DNA from: Eleusine coracana subsp. coracana
Lineage: Eukaryota > Streptophyta > Magnoliopsida > Poales > Poaceae
DNA: 64,000 bases
Direction of reading: 5' to 3'
Assembly: GCA_032690845.1 (NCBI GenBank)
Contig: CM064433.1
Location: 34,656,658-34,720,657 of the forward strand
The notes below the pieces were generated by a model. It did no database searches and had not been told where the DNA came from. It saw only the letters and a list, made by a program, of their open reading frames with translations. Positions 10,363 through 20,503 of the stretch are shown here, in pieces; position 1 is the stretch's first letter, and every line of letters starts with the position of its first letter. Made by a program: the position numbers and the translations under genes.

Positions 10363-12380
10363 TCGTGAGTGTTGTACCCACTTATCTTTAACTCTTCCAT
10401 GTTTACAAGATTCTTCATATTCGATGAGAAACCCGACGGTACTTTAATCCCACTGAGGCACTTATAGAATGTTGTTTTCTCCTCAATCGTAAGTGTATAG
10501 GCTGCCGGGGGGAGAAAGTACTTTCCATTTGCTCTTTCTTGCGGATGGAGCTCTGATCTTATTCCCATCACTACAAAATCTCTACGTGCGTTGAGTCCAT
10601 CCTTTGTCTTACCGGGTTGGTCGAGTATAAGTCCGCTACTACTGTCAAATACACCCTTCCTAATATGCATCTAATTGAAGGCATGATTCACTTCCAATTC
10701 TTTCCAATAATTGAAATATACGAAGAAAATGGATTTCTTCTTAAACGACATGAGACCTTTTGCCTTTTTGGCTCCTTTCACCGGCTTTTCGAAAACAACA
10801 CCGATATTTTTAACAAGGTCAAACACGACCCTGCCAGTACAATGTCGAGGTTCTATGTCGTTCTCAACTTTGCCATCAAAGTGTCTAGCCATCGCGCGAT
10901 ACCTGTGTTTTGCTGGTAAGAATCGGCGGTTTCGCGTATATACTAGCTTCTGGAATGCCGGATGGTACACATGGGATGTATCATCAACGCATATGAAACA
11001 TGTCGCCTTTCCTTTGACCTGTCCTGATAGCGCCCTTAGTGCCAAGGAATCACTTACCGTGCAAAAAATAATTGCTCTGAGCGTGAAGTACTCTCTTCGA
11101 TACTCATCCCATATATGGACCCCCTCCAACCATAGTTTTTGCAGGTGTTCGAACAATGGTACTAAGAACACGTCTATGTCGTTACCAGGTTCTTTAGGCC
11201 CAGATATAAGAGTGGTCAACAGTAGGTACTTACGCTTATGGCATAACCATGGTGGAATGTTGCACATTGCTAGTATCACTGGCCAAGTGCTATGCGGATT
11301 TCTCATTTGACCGAATGGGTTCATCCCGTCTATACTCAATGCAAACCGTATGTTCCTTTCCTCATTAGAGAAGTCTCGATGATTCTCATCAAACTTTTTC
11401 CACTGTGTTCCATCTGCGGGATGCCTGAGCTTATCGTCCCCCTTGCATGCATGCCATGTCATCATTGCCGCATCCCTAGGGTTGGCGAACAAGCGTCTGA
11501 TACAATCGACCACGGGTAAGTATCACATGACTAAGGCAGGAACCTTACTGTCATCACTGTCATCGACGACAGAACTTCTTTTCTTCTTTCTCCCCGTAGT
11601 TGTATTCTTCACGCCACCATCGGCGTCACAATCATTGTTCCTCTTGTAACGACTGCGTTTGCACCTTGGGCATCTCCCAGCGTCCTGATGCTCCTTTCGA
11701 TACAATATGCAATGATTTGGACACATGTGAATTTTTTGCACGCCTAACAAAAGTGGAGAAATAAGCTTCTTAGCAAGGTATGTTGTCCTTGGCAACAAGT
11801 TGGGCTTCGGCAGCGCATCGGAAAAAAGTTCCAACAAATCCGTGAAACTAGCATCCGACCAGCCATGCATGACCTTCAGCTTCATCAGCTCAAGTATAGT
11901 ACGCAACACGATGAACCCTTTACCACATCCCTTAGATTCATCATATAATAGATCCTTTGATGCTTTCTCTATTCTATGAAAATTATCAAGGCATTTAGTT
12001 GTACCGGCATTGATCAACACCTGCGGCTCAATGTGACACAACAACTCCTCAACATCAAAATCAGCTTCACCGGGTGAATCCATCGCATCCGCACCAGGCG
12101 AATTGACAACCTTGACTTCAACTTTAATATGCTCATCAAATTTCATATCGACCATACTATTCTCACCATGTTTTGTCCATCTCGTGTACCCCTCAACAAA
12201 ACCCCTCCGCGTCAAGTGTGCATTCCACAGCTTCTGATTTTTGCAATCAAAACACGGACAATATATATCAGTCGTCCGTTCACGTCGAGAATGTTGTGCG
12301 GCCGCTTCGATGAATTTGGAAACTTCTCGTAAAAATATTGGACCCGGTCTTGGTGCCTCGTACATCCAAGATCTATCCAT
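10341..12380 (-). pseudogene. TNP2-type transposase of the CACTA element
   Basis: The proposed start is ATG 12380 (MDRSWMYEAPRPGPIFL), the usual beginning of the transposase-associated domain; IYCPCFDCKN and RRGFVEGYTRWTKHGE follow. A zinc-binding-like CPNHC..CPRCKRSRYK lies near 11700-11640. The Transposase_21/TNP2 core is at 11513-10671 (FALSIDGMNPFG, STWPVILAMCNIPPWLC, ISGPKEPGNDIDVFLVPL, EYFTLRAIIF). A DUF4218 start follows (MHIRKGVFDSS, ISGYNTHDCH). The three open pieces are all in one frame, separated only by a TGA (about 11521) and a TAG (about 10671), so the gene is nearly continuous. The latter half of DUF4218 is missing and the next domain is out of frame. In En/Spm, TNP2/TNPD cuts at the TIRs; this copy should be inactive. 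Confidence 0.88.
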
Positions 12381-12412
12381 CGGGAACGGCCTTGAACGAA
12401 AACCCAAAAATT

Positions 12413-12457
12413 ATTAAAATTAATTAATTAATTATGTGTGACAAAAAATTTAAACAT

Positions 12458-12537
<80 letters not shown>

Positions 12538-12810
12538 TATAGATATATATATGGAATATTACATGAAGTGAAAAATATTATGCAAGATAAAATGAAACAA
12601 ACATCAAATTATTTTATATATTATTTAACTTTTATCACCCACTAGCCAAAAATATTAGAAATTAATTAATTAATTATGTGTAACAAAAAATTTAAATATT
12701 CACTAAATATATAAACATTAAAAAATAATATACATCAAGTGATAAATATTATGCAAGATAAAATAAAACAAACATTAAATTATTTTATATATTCTTTAAT
12801 TTTTATCAAG
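12413..12810. repeat. AT-rich tandem duplication with TA/GATA microsatellite
   Basis: A block with AATTAATTAATTATGTGT, AAAAAATTTAAA and ATTATGCAAGATAAAAT appears at about 12415-12640 and again at about 12660-12805. The first copy has expanded into a (TA)n run (about 12462-12508) followed by (GATA)n (about 12509-12540). It is non-coding and probably an intron of the TNP2 unit. The sequence from 12811 to 13227 is AT-rich with nothing recognised. Confidence 0.75.
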
Positions 12811-13227
12811 AAATAATAAAATAATTAACATCCCTCTTGCCATAATACTACTTTCTCTCTCTTTTAAAAATCAAACTAGATCTAGATTTCCATTGATATA
12901 AAACAAGCTAAATATAATAATTTTTTTATGTAGTGATGAAAAGAGATGATATATGCCTTCATAAACTTCAACTATAACCAAGTAGAACCATCCAAATCAA
13001 ACAAATTTAGCTAAAATTTGATGAAAATCTAACAAACTTAAAACCCAAAATTCTACTTGATTTCAAACTGAGAGCACAAAAAACTAATGGGATGAGTTCC
13101 TCTTACCTCAGAGAGCAAATTTCTAAAAAAAAAACGAACTCAAAACCTTCCTCCCTTGATTTTCGTGATTTGCCCAAATTTTCGGGCCGCCACTGTTCGA
13201 GTGAGGGCCGGAGCTGTCCAAACGCGG

Positions 13228-13237
13228 CTTTTATAGT
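13228..13237 (-). promoter_or_regulatory. Candidate TATA box for TNP2
   Basis: Minus-strand ACTATAAAAG, about 270 bp inside the right end and directly downstream (minus sense) of the subterminal repeats. The distance to the proposed ATG at 12380 allows a leader with an intron. Confidence 0.55.
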
Positions 13238-13246
13238 CTGGGCACT

Positions 13247-13506
13247 TTATAGCGGCGATTGACATTGTCAACCGCCGCTACCGCCGCTAGTATGCCCTAA
13301 ATAGCGGCGGTTGTCATTCTCAACCGCCGCTATAAACATGGGCCGTTTATAGCAGCGGTTGATAATTTCAACCGCCGCTATTAGGTGCCCTGTAGCGGCG
13401 GTTTTAGTTAGGACAGTGTTCATTGACTCTGTAGCGACGGTCGACTTTGGCTCGCGCCGCTACGGTGGTTTGCCTGCCGCCGCTACAGGCCCTATTTATG
13501 GTAGTG
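13247..13506. repeat. Right subterminal repeats and TIR of the CACTA element
   Basis: TAGCGGCGGTTG and its inverse CAACCGCCGCTA alternate about every 40 bp (13250, 13270, 13302, 13322, 13350, 13368, 13393), then degenerate copies lead to the TIR ending in ATTTATGGTAGTG at 13506. Alternating orientation allows several stem-loops. Confidence 0.88.
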
Positions 13507-13509
13507 ATG

Positions 13510-14320
13510 GCTCATGCAGCGTGCCATCCGTGTCCAGACATACTGCATGAATTCCTCACATCAGCGCGGGCACGAGCACTGCTGCCCACTGGCACAAGCA
13601 GACTCTCCCCAAATAAACTCACTCTCACAAGAGCCGCCACCTGACAAGTCACCGCAGCTACTTCCTTTGATGCCTCTGGCTGAACGGTCCAACATCATCT
13701 TTTCAGAGAATAGGAAAAACTTCTTTGCTGACAAAAATTCTTTCTACCGAAAGGTGAAAGCTGCATTGGACGATTATGTGCACCAAACGGAGGGTCCTGA
13801 GTTAGTGATCCATGTCATATGCGGGGCGAACGAGGACGTCGCTGACAGCTGTGGCCCCGAGTATAGCAGCGTTGACTGGCCACGGTCGCATCTCAAATTT
13901 CACTACTCGCATTTCAATTTGTTAGCGAGCGCTGCTGGATCAGTGCCAGCGCTCTTCTTTGCCAAGTGCGTAAACTACGATGAAGATAGCGACCGGAACC
14001 GGGAGACGTTTTGCTGCCCTGTTGTGGTATCGGCTACGAATACTGAGAAGGTCCGTTGCTTGTACTGTGAGTACAGTGAAGTGGCACACCCTGTTGACAA
14101 GTATTACCATGGGGGTGACCATGACCTTGAGAAGATGGCACAGGGGAAGCATGAGTTTACCAATGATCGTATTTTCAATCATGGGATCCTTGTAACTGAT
14201 TCCATGAGCGTTATGGAAGAAGATTTCGTCTACTTTGACCCCAGGAGGGACCATAATCTTGTGAAGATGGTGGATGCATATGTTGGGGTGAAACCGGCAA
14301 CAGCTCAGACGTTGTCTTAG
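13510..14320 (+). pseudogene. PIR2-like/DUF3615 gene, 3' part (DUF3615 domain)
   Basis: The open frame 13514-14320 carries the DUF3615 domain, here from about 13725 (KNFFADKNSFYRKVKAALDD) through LVIHVICGAN, HYSHFNLLAS, CCPVVVSA, VRCLYCEYSEVAHPV and FVYFDPRRDHNL, ending at TAG 14318. It is the continuation of the gene at 1073-2354. The frame differs by one across the CACTA insertion, so either an intron lay near the insertion or there is an extra indel. The first ~60 codons after the transposon have no recognised domain and may be intron. No promoter is expected here other than one supplied by the transposon end. The 3' UTR continues to 14391 and resumes after the next element at 15374. Confidence 0.78.
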
Positions 14321-14394
14321 TTTTTTTCATTCTGCAGGCTGACCTGATGCGAGGTCCTTTGTGAAAAGCAGAGTCGAAACAGAGGGCATTGTAA

Positions 14395-15373
14395 GACTAT
14401 CTGCACCGGTGCACGGTAAAAAAAAACTGCAGTACCTCTTTACCGTAAAATCCTCTGCACCGGGGTACTGGATGCCTCCTGTAAAACAACGCACGAGTCC
14501 TCCATCCTCCAAATCTAGCGTTTTTCAGTACCTCCGCTATCCTCTCCTCCGCGCGCGCCCCAACCAACGCCTCCTCCCCTCGCGCTCAGCCGAACCTCCG
14601 CTCTGTGGCTTCGCGGATGGATCTCCGTCTCGGCGCGGATGGATCTCCGCCTTGGAGCGGGAAGACGGCCAGCGGAGGACGGGGACGGCGTCGCCACCGT
14701 CGTGCTGCAGATCCTGGCCGGAGGAGACGGAGGGAGGGAGCAGCTGCAGCGAAGAACCCGGATCCGGAGGGCAGCGACGGCGGCGTGGATCCGGAGGAGG
14801 GAGGAGGGGGGCGGCGTGGAGCTCGGGCGAGGAGCCCGTCGACGCCCTTGCTCCGTCGCGGGGCAGCTCGGCCGAGGCGGGCTGGCTTTAGGGCAGCCAG
14901 GAGAGCTCCACCGTCGGAGAGGAGCGCCGCTGTGGGCCACCGCCTGCTGATGAGGTCTCATGCTCCTGCTCCAGCGATGTTGACTGCGAGGGCGGCGCGC
15001 GGGGAGCTCGAGGCTGGCGGGAGAGGGGGCTAGAGGAGCTCGCGCAGGGTGGAGAAGAGGGGGAGGGAGGATGGTGGGCTCCGGCGGCGACGCCGTGGCC
15101 TAGGCGGGGGACGCGCGAGGAGGGGCGCGGCGTGCGTGGGGGTGCTCGCGCTGTGGCAGAACAAGGGAAGTGAGAGAGATTCGGGAGGGAGGAAAGAGAG
15201 AGAAGGGAGGAAAAGACAGAGAGGAGAGGCTGACGTGTGGGACCCATTGAAAGTTAGTTGGTATAGAGGATGACGAGTGCGGGAAAAGTTGATATAGAGG
15301 AAACAATATTGCTGACTAGGAGAGGATATTCCTTTTAGAGGATGGATTTAGAGTACCACGAGTGCGATCAGTC
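14395..15373. mobile_element. Harbinger-like non-autonomous element with GC-rich interior
   Basis: It is flanked by TAA at 14392-14394 and 15374-15376. The left end begins GACTATCTGCACCGGTG; the reverse complement of the right end begins GACTGATCGCACTCGTGG, an imperfect terminal inverted repeat. A 3-bp TAA duplication is typical of PIF/Harbinger elements. The interior (14515-15240) is very GC-rich with overlapping open frames on both strands, including a 24-bp tandem duplication with GATGGATCTCCG at about 14617-14655. None looks like a transposase. The interior may be a captured host fragment. It sits in the 3' UTR of the DUF3615 gene. Confidence 0.6.
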
Positions 15374-15486
15374 TAAGATGGTTTGCAGTTTCTTTCGTAA
15401 TTTTCAAAGACCAGATCCATCAGCATGCATGTGACCGAGACATTCTTGTGTGTTGAATAATATCTGAACAAGTAGGATGTGAAAGT

Positions 15487-16968
15487 TGCCTAGAGGGGAG
15501 GTGAATAGGCAATCTAAAAATAATCCTGAAAAAGCACTAAGTATTGATCAAATGCCAGGAACGACGGAACTTCCGTCAGGAACGACGGAACTTCCGTCAG
15601 GAACAACGGAACTTCCGTCACCACAGAAATTCTGTCAAATGACAGAACTTCACCAAACCTTTCTCTAAAATATATTTAAATGCGGATAACTAAGAGAAAG
15701 GAATGCGATACTTGGTAATAGTGAAACTATAGCAAAGCACACCTAGGGTTCTTCGATGGATAGTTATCAACACAATTAGAAAAAGAATCTAGCACAATGA
15801 TAGGAATGAAATACACAAGCACAAAGATAAAAGCGGGAATGTAAAGAGAGACACTAGGAATTAACCCAAGGTTCAGCAACCACACTAAGTAGTTTCTATG
15901 TCCTCATTGAGGAGCCACACAAAGTGGTCGGGTCTCTCTTAACCCTTTTTCCCGCCAAGCAATCACAAAGATCATGCTCGGATTTCTTTCTCCACTTGAT
16001 TCTTTTCCTTCGAAGACGAATTACACCTTCACAAACGTCCCTGTCTCACCACAACAAGTTGGGAGCTCAAGGTCGACGCCTAGCCGTATAGGAGACCAAG
16101 TCTCCAAGAGTAACAAGCAAATCAAATCTTGATGGGGAGGAAAAGATATGCTCAAGCTTTTAAGTGGACGAATTCAATCTTTTTGTGGTTAGATCTCTCT
16201 CACTTTGTTTGGAATCTCAAGAACAAGTCTAGAAGTGAGAGGGGAGAGCTCTAGCTGAAGAATGAGTGAAATGCCAAAGTGTCGAACCCTTCCCACGAAA
16301 GAAGGGGGAAGCTATTTATAAAGGCTCTCTAAAAACTAGCTGTTACACAGCTTTTCTGCGTCTGACGGAACTTTCGTGGTTACCCATGGAACTTCCGTCA
16401 GTTCAAAAAGAGCCGTTGCGCGGTTAGATTTCAACTGAGTCAGAGACGACAGAACTTCCGTGATGGTCATCACGGAACTTCCGTTGCTTTCGGGTTTGCA
16501 ACATAGAGAAACCAGAGTACGACGGAACTTTCGTGGATGAGTCCATGGAACTTCCGTAACTCTCGGGTTGGCTGAGGTTAGAAGCTTGGCAATGATGGAA
16601 CTTCCGTGGATTGAACCATGAAACTTCCATGACTCTCTGATTAGCTCAAAATGGATTGGTTCTTTTTGGTATTGGTTGGCTAAACTCTCACAAAACTTTT
16701 TGGTAGGCTTGAGCATATAAATTTCCCTTCTTAGCAAGATTGGTTTACCCTCCTTTATAGTTCGGCATGCCTATGACTCAATTAAAGTAAAAACTACTCT
16801 TTGAAGTGCTTTAAGTCCATTTTTCTTTTCTTCTTTTTAGGAGTAATAGCCATTTTGCAAATATGGGTTTAGACAATAACTTTGATTATCTGCACATTTA
16901 CTTCATGAACTTGTTAGCACAATTTTAATCTTTCGTCATCGTACACCAAAACCCACTAGGGGATCTTA
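15487..16968. repeat. Unclassified grass repeat with short near-palindromes
   Basis: It starts near GCCTAGAGGGGAGGTGAATA and ends near ACCAAAACCCACTAGGGG, terminal phrases I associate with a widespread plant repeat. Inside are eleven copies of a near-palindrome GACGGAA-C-TTCCGTC: three in tandem with a 21-bp period at 15563-15619 (7 codons), eight degenerate ones in four pairs at 16363-16631. No coding region is recognised; minus-strand open frames at 16336-16737 are built from the palindromes. Class (LTR-derived or other) is not determined. Confidence 0.5.
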
Positions 16969-16986
16969 GATGCATCTTCAGGATGG

Positions 16987-17009
16987 CCCGCGCATTTACG
17001 CGGTTCTAG
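16987..17009 (+). mobile_element. Possible degenerate Helitron 3' end
   Basis: A 5-bp stem CCGCG/CGCGG (16988-16992, 16999-17003), then TT and CTAG at 17006-17009. The next base is A, not the expected T, so this is weak. Confidence 0.25.
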
Positions 17010-17238
17010 ATTATTACTAAACTAACTATCATTATATTTACACACTCTCACTTGAGAAACCTCAAGGGTCATCACAGTTCATATATGCATTTGCATCGAT
17101 TTCACATCTTTGTCACCTGCGCCAATGAGGTCTGGACGTTGATAGCACCTCAAACTAAGATTCCCCGTCACAAATGGCGGTACCAGTTATTTCTATGTAG
17201 TACTTTAGGATAGTGGCTCACAACGTGTACTCGTATGG

Positions 17239-17711
17239 GAAACGGGTATGCATTGCTAGAGAAAAGTAAAGGAAAGAATGATGTAAATATTTGCTCCTAG
17301 TTGACTTACTCATATTCGGTTGTTAAAAAAAAAGCCCACCTAAACAATTAGAGAACAATGGTGAGAGCAAGAAAGTTTTTTCCTCACGTCATTTGGGAAA
17401 AAAATTGCAATCTTGAGTAATTAATTAATAGGAGTATGGGTATTTTAGGACTAATATTTTTGTAATGAAAATGGTGATACCCGTATGCATTGCTAGAGAA
17501 AAGAAAAGGAAAGAACGATGTAAGTGTTTGCTCCTAGTTGAGTTACTCATATTCGGTTGGTAAAAAAAGCCACCCAAACAATTAGAGAACAACGGTGAGA
17601 GCAAGAAATTTTTTTCCTACGTCATTTGAAAAAAAAAATTACAATCTTGAGTAATTAATTAATAGGAGTAGGGGTATTTTTGGACTAATATTTTTGTAAT
17701 GAAAATGGTGG
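17239..17711. repeat. Tandem duplication, about 235 bp unit
   Basis: The block CCGTATGCATTGCTAGAGAA...TTGCTCCTAGTTGA...CAATTAGAGAACAA.GGTGAGAG...TTTTTGTAATGAAAATGGTG occurs at about 17240-17474 and again at about 17478-17711. The copies differ by scattered substitutions. No gene is visible. Confidence 0.85.
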
Positions 17712-18984
17712 GTAATATTTTCTTTTTTCCTTTTTTTTCTCTCTCTCACGTCAATTGCAAAACAAAAATGGCAATGGGGTAATTAATTAAGAGGAATAGA
17801 GGTACACGTAAATTGTAAAAATAAAATGGCAATGGTGGGTAACTAATTAAGAGAAATATGGGTACTTTGGAAAAAAAAAATTTGTAATGACAGTGGTGGG
17901 TAATTTTTTTCTTTTTCTTTTTTCTCCGATTAATGTGGGAATTTCTAGGTGGGTAACTAATTAAGAGAAATAGGGGTACTTTGGATAATTTTTTTTGTAA
18001 TGGCAGTGATGGGTAATTTTTTATTTTTCTTTTTTCCCCGATTAACGTGAGAATTTCTAGGCCTTAAGAGCGAACGTGGTGGCTACTTTTGTTGCTCAAA
18101 TCTCTATAATCTATTAATTGAGGTGTGGTCGTCCACTTCGTGTCCACAAAGTTAGAAATTGAATCCAAATCGGTTTCGTACATTTCATATCAAGTACCAA
18201 ATTTCAAAAAACATAACTCTCTTGTACGGAGCTGAAATAAGTCAAACTCAGACTCTATCTCGTATCTCTCGAAAAGTTCTACAACTTTGGTATTCAATGG
18301 AAGTTCAGATCCCGTCGTTTTGGTTTCTAAATATGCGATACAAAAATATTTGTTCTGATTCGGACTCCTCTACACAGGTCTCTGTGCGGGGCCCATATCT
18401 TCTAGCTCCGAAGTCCAAATAATATCATCCACACATGTTTCGAAAAGGTCTCGACGAGATCTACAACTTTCATGTTTTAACTGTTCCCATTAGAGCAAGT
18501 CTTCAAGTTCAAAATCGTGTTGCAATGTAGTGCTATTTCTAGATTGCGTGAATTGCATGTTAGGTTTCATAGAGGTCCAGGGGTGTCTTGTAGACATTAT
18601 AGTCTTATAAAAAATCTTCCTTGCATGACGAGTTGAGCCTCATATCAGTATTTCTCATATTTAGATATTTTTTAATGTCATTTCACTTAATTTTATAACA
18701 TAGCACTCAAACGACACTACTTATAGAAATCGTTAATATTAGAGGTTAAAAAACATATTTATGATGAGAATATGGTAATAATGGTGAAAAAATTATTAGT
18801 TTTGACATATAAAATGGTATAATAAGAAGCATCAACGGTAATACAAATATGATCTTTTATATAAAAAATGGTAATAATATTATATATATATCTAATAATT
18901 ATATTATATAAATAATTTATATTTACATCATAAATAGTGTTTTGTTTTCTTTAAACTCGTAGCAATATACGGACACTTTACTAG
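17712..18984 (+). other. AT-rich repeats ending in a Helitron-like 3' terminus
   Basis: Between 17715 and 18060 a shorter unit (GTAATGGCAGTG.TGGGTAATTTTTT...TAACTAATTAAGAGAAATA) recurs three times. From 18120 to 18560 the sequence includes AAATCGGTTTCGTACATTTC and resembles non-coding transposon DNA; an open frame at 18159-18422 has no recognised domain. At 18955-18984 CTCGTAGCAATATACGGACAC is followed by TTTA and CTAG then T, a degenerate Helitron 3' end with a 3-bp CGT/ACG stem. Confidence 0.4.
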
Positions 18985-19169
18985 TATGTATATAATAGAT
19001 AAGCTTGGGTGAGACATTCCAAATAGCTCTTATTTGGACGGGTGCCATATAAACTTTTAGCCTTATATCAGGACATCCAGTCCAGTAAATCCACTTGTGC
19101 TCAGCTGTATTTTGAAGGCATGTTCCATTTATATAGTCTACAGGAGGCAAAACGGTGTTATTGTTGTCT

Positions 19170-19603
19170 CGATCAATCGCTCTGTGCGCGGCAGCGTCCC
19201 CCAAAAGCCGCCTCCCTGTAAGAGCAGGGCTAATAATTTCGCCTGCTGCCGGTGGTGTACACATGCCTAGTCACTCAATACTGGTACCAACATACGCTTA
19301 TCTAATGCGCTGTTGATTGGATTAGCAACTAGCTTTCCTGTAGCTGAATATTTAAATGCTCAACGCTTCCATGCGCACCATCTGAATGGCCAAAACCTAC
19401 ATCATCTTAGGTCTGCGGCTTTGAGCTGACGACTAAACAACCGCTAACACTCTTCTCTTTCCTCCCTTCTCACTCCACCAACTAGGATTTTAGTAATATA
19501 GCAAACCGTTTAGCCTGCTGACTAAGTTTTATAATACTTGCTCTAACAAAATAGAATGGCCCCGATCCCTAGCCGCATCGCGCGCGCCTGTGTCCGCGGA
19601 GGC
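19170..19603 (+). repeat. Orphan copy of the GT34 gene 5' flank
   Basis: Segments 19170-19218 (GTCTCGATCAATCGC, GTCCCCCAAAAGCCGCC) and 19544-19595 (AATGGCCCCGATCCCTAGCC, GCATCGCGCGCGCCTGTGT) match 27690-27791 upstream of the GT34 gene, where they are contiguous. Here they are split by the MITE at 19222-19543. Similarity stops after GCCTGTGT, before the coding region. It is a truncated duplicate and not a gene. Confidence 0.8.
19222..19543. mobile_element. Harbinger/Tourist-like MITE, 322 bp
   Basis: The left end GAGCAGGGCTAATAATTTCG and the reverse complement of the right end, GAGCAAGTATTATAAAAC, form an imperfect TIR. TAA flanks it at 19219-19221 and 19544-19546. The paralogous sequence near 27740 reads GCCGCCCCGCGTAACAAAAG with a single TAA, so an empty site exists in the same window and confirms both the ends and the 3-bp duplication. 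Confidence 0.9.
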
Positions 19604-20503
19604 CAAGCCGGGGAATGACAGCGCGCGGCGCGCCCGAGCGCAACAGATGACCGGGAGGAACCGTTCGTAGCTTTGCTTTCCCCTCCCGCGCTCTGCACCA
19701 CCAATCTGGTGATTTGTGCATTCTCTATTTTCCTGAACAGGAGAGTCAGGAGTCGATTTCCATCAGAATGCATACCACAGAGCACTGTGGTGCGTCTCTG
19801 TCTCTGCGTGACAAAAAAAAAACAGAGTATTTTGTTCGTCTTCAAGTTTCATGCCACCGTAATAATATTGCTACTCGTTCATCTTTCCAGTAGGCAAGGC
19901 TGGCTAGTGGTCTGGGCAGCTCGCCGGTCACCTTAATTTGAGAACTGCCATTTTCAGGCGACAATCTGCATAACGATCTGAAGCTGTCTTTGCTCGTTCT
20001 TTCAATTCAAATAAACGCTTTTTACTGTAGGCAAAGCCGTGTGGCCGTTGGTTCATACGTGCTGTGGCAGCCACGAGTGCTCCAGATGGAAAGCAACGAT
20101 CTGTAAAGACTGAACATGGAATGAACATGATGTGAAGGCCAATCTGCGCAAAGCCTTCTCCGGCAGGAAGCCCGTCAAAACGTGGTCAAACAATTTCGAA
20201 GTTTCCCCGACCAGTTTGGACAAGTGCCCTGCTTCCTTTTAAATAACAGTGACCTGTTAACGTTCAGCTGTTACGAAATTCCAGTTGTCAAGTAGGAGCG
20301 TTGTTTGTGGGTCCGTGTGTCTATATATCTCAAAAAAGCCAACTGCATATTCAGAATGGTAACTATGACGAACAAAGAGCACTTGGCTCATAACATTTGA
20401 AAATTCAAATTCAAACTGAACTATAATGCGTTTACGAAAAAATATCATGATTGAAAAAAGACCAACAATAAAGATCTAATAAACTTCTATAAAACCTAGA
20501 CAC
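19604..20503. other. Intergenic, no gene recognised
   Basis: Mixed composition. Short open frames (19543-19845 minus, 19673-19936 plus) show no domain. A minus-strand 3' UTR of the following gene probably occupies the part next to 20503. Confidence 0.5.

Larger units (their letters stand above)
2355..13506 (-). mobile_element. CACTA (En/Spm-type) DNA transposon, about 11.15 kb
   Basis: The ends are inverted repeats: left begins CACAACAATAAAAATGGCC at 2355; the reverse complement of the right end begins CACTACCATAAATAGGGCC at 13506. They match at 26 of the first 30 bases, the CACTA signature being mutated to CACAA on the left. Three-base flanks are ATT (2352-2354) and ATG (13507-13509), compatible with a degenerate 3-bp target duplication. 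Both subterminal regions are packed with TAGCGGCGGTTGA-type repeats. Inside, all recognisable genes are on the minus strand: TNP2 with transposase-associated domain, DUF4216, a Transposase_24/DUF8039 gene, and an Ulp1-like protease. All carry stops, shifts or deletions, so the copy is not autonomous. It sits in a DUF3615 gene. Confidence 0.92.

Noticed and set aside
14361..15273. Several open frames of 100-176 codons in the GC-rich element
   Set aside because: Overlapping on both strands, Arg/Ala/Gly/Pro-rich, no start context or domain; explained by composition.
16336..16737. 133-codon minus-strand frame
   Set aside because: Built from the repeated near-palindromes (repeating TEVPW/KFR-type words); not a protein.
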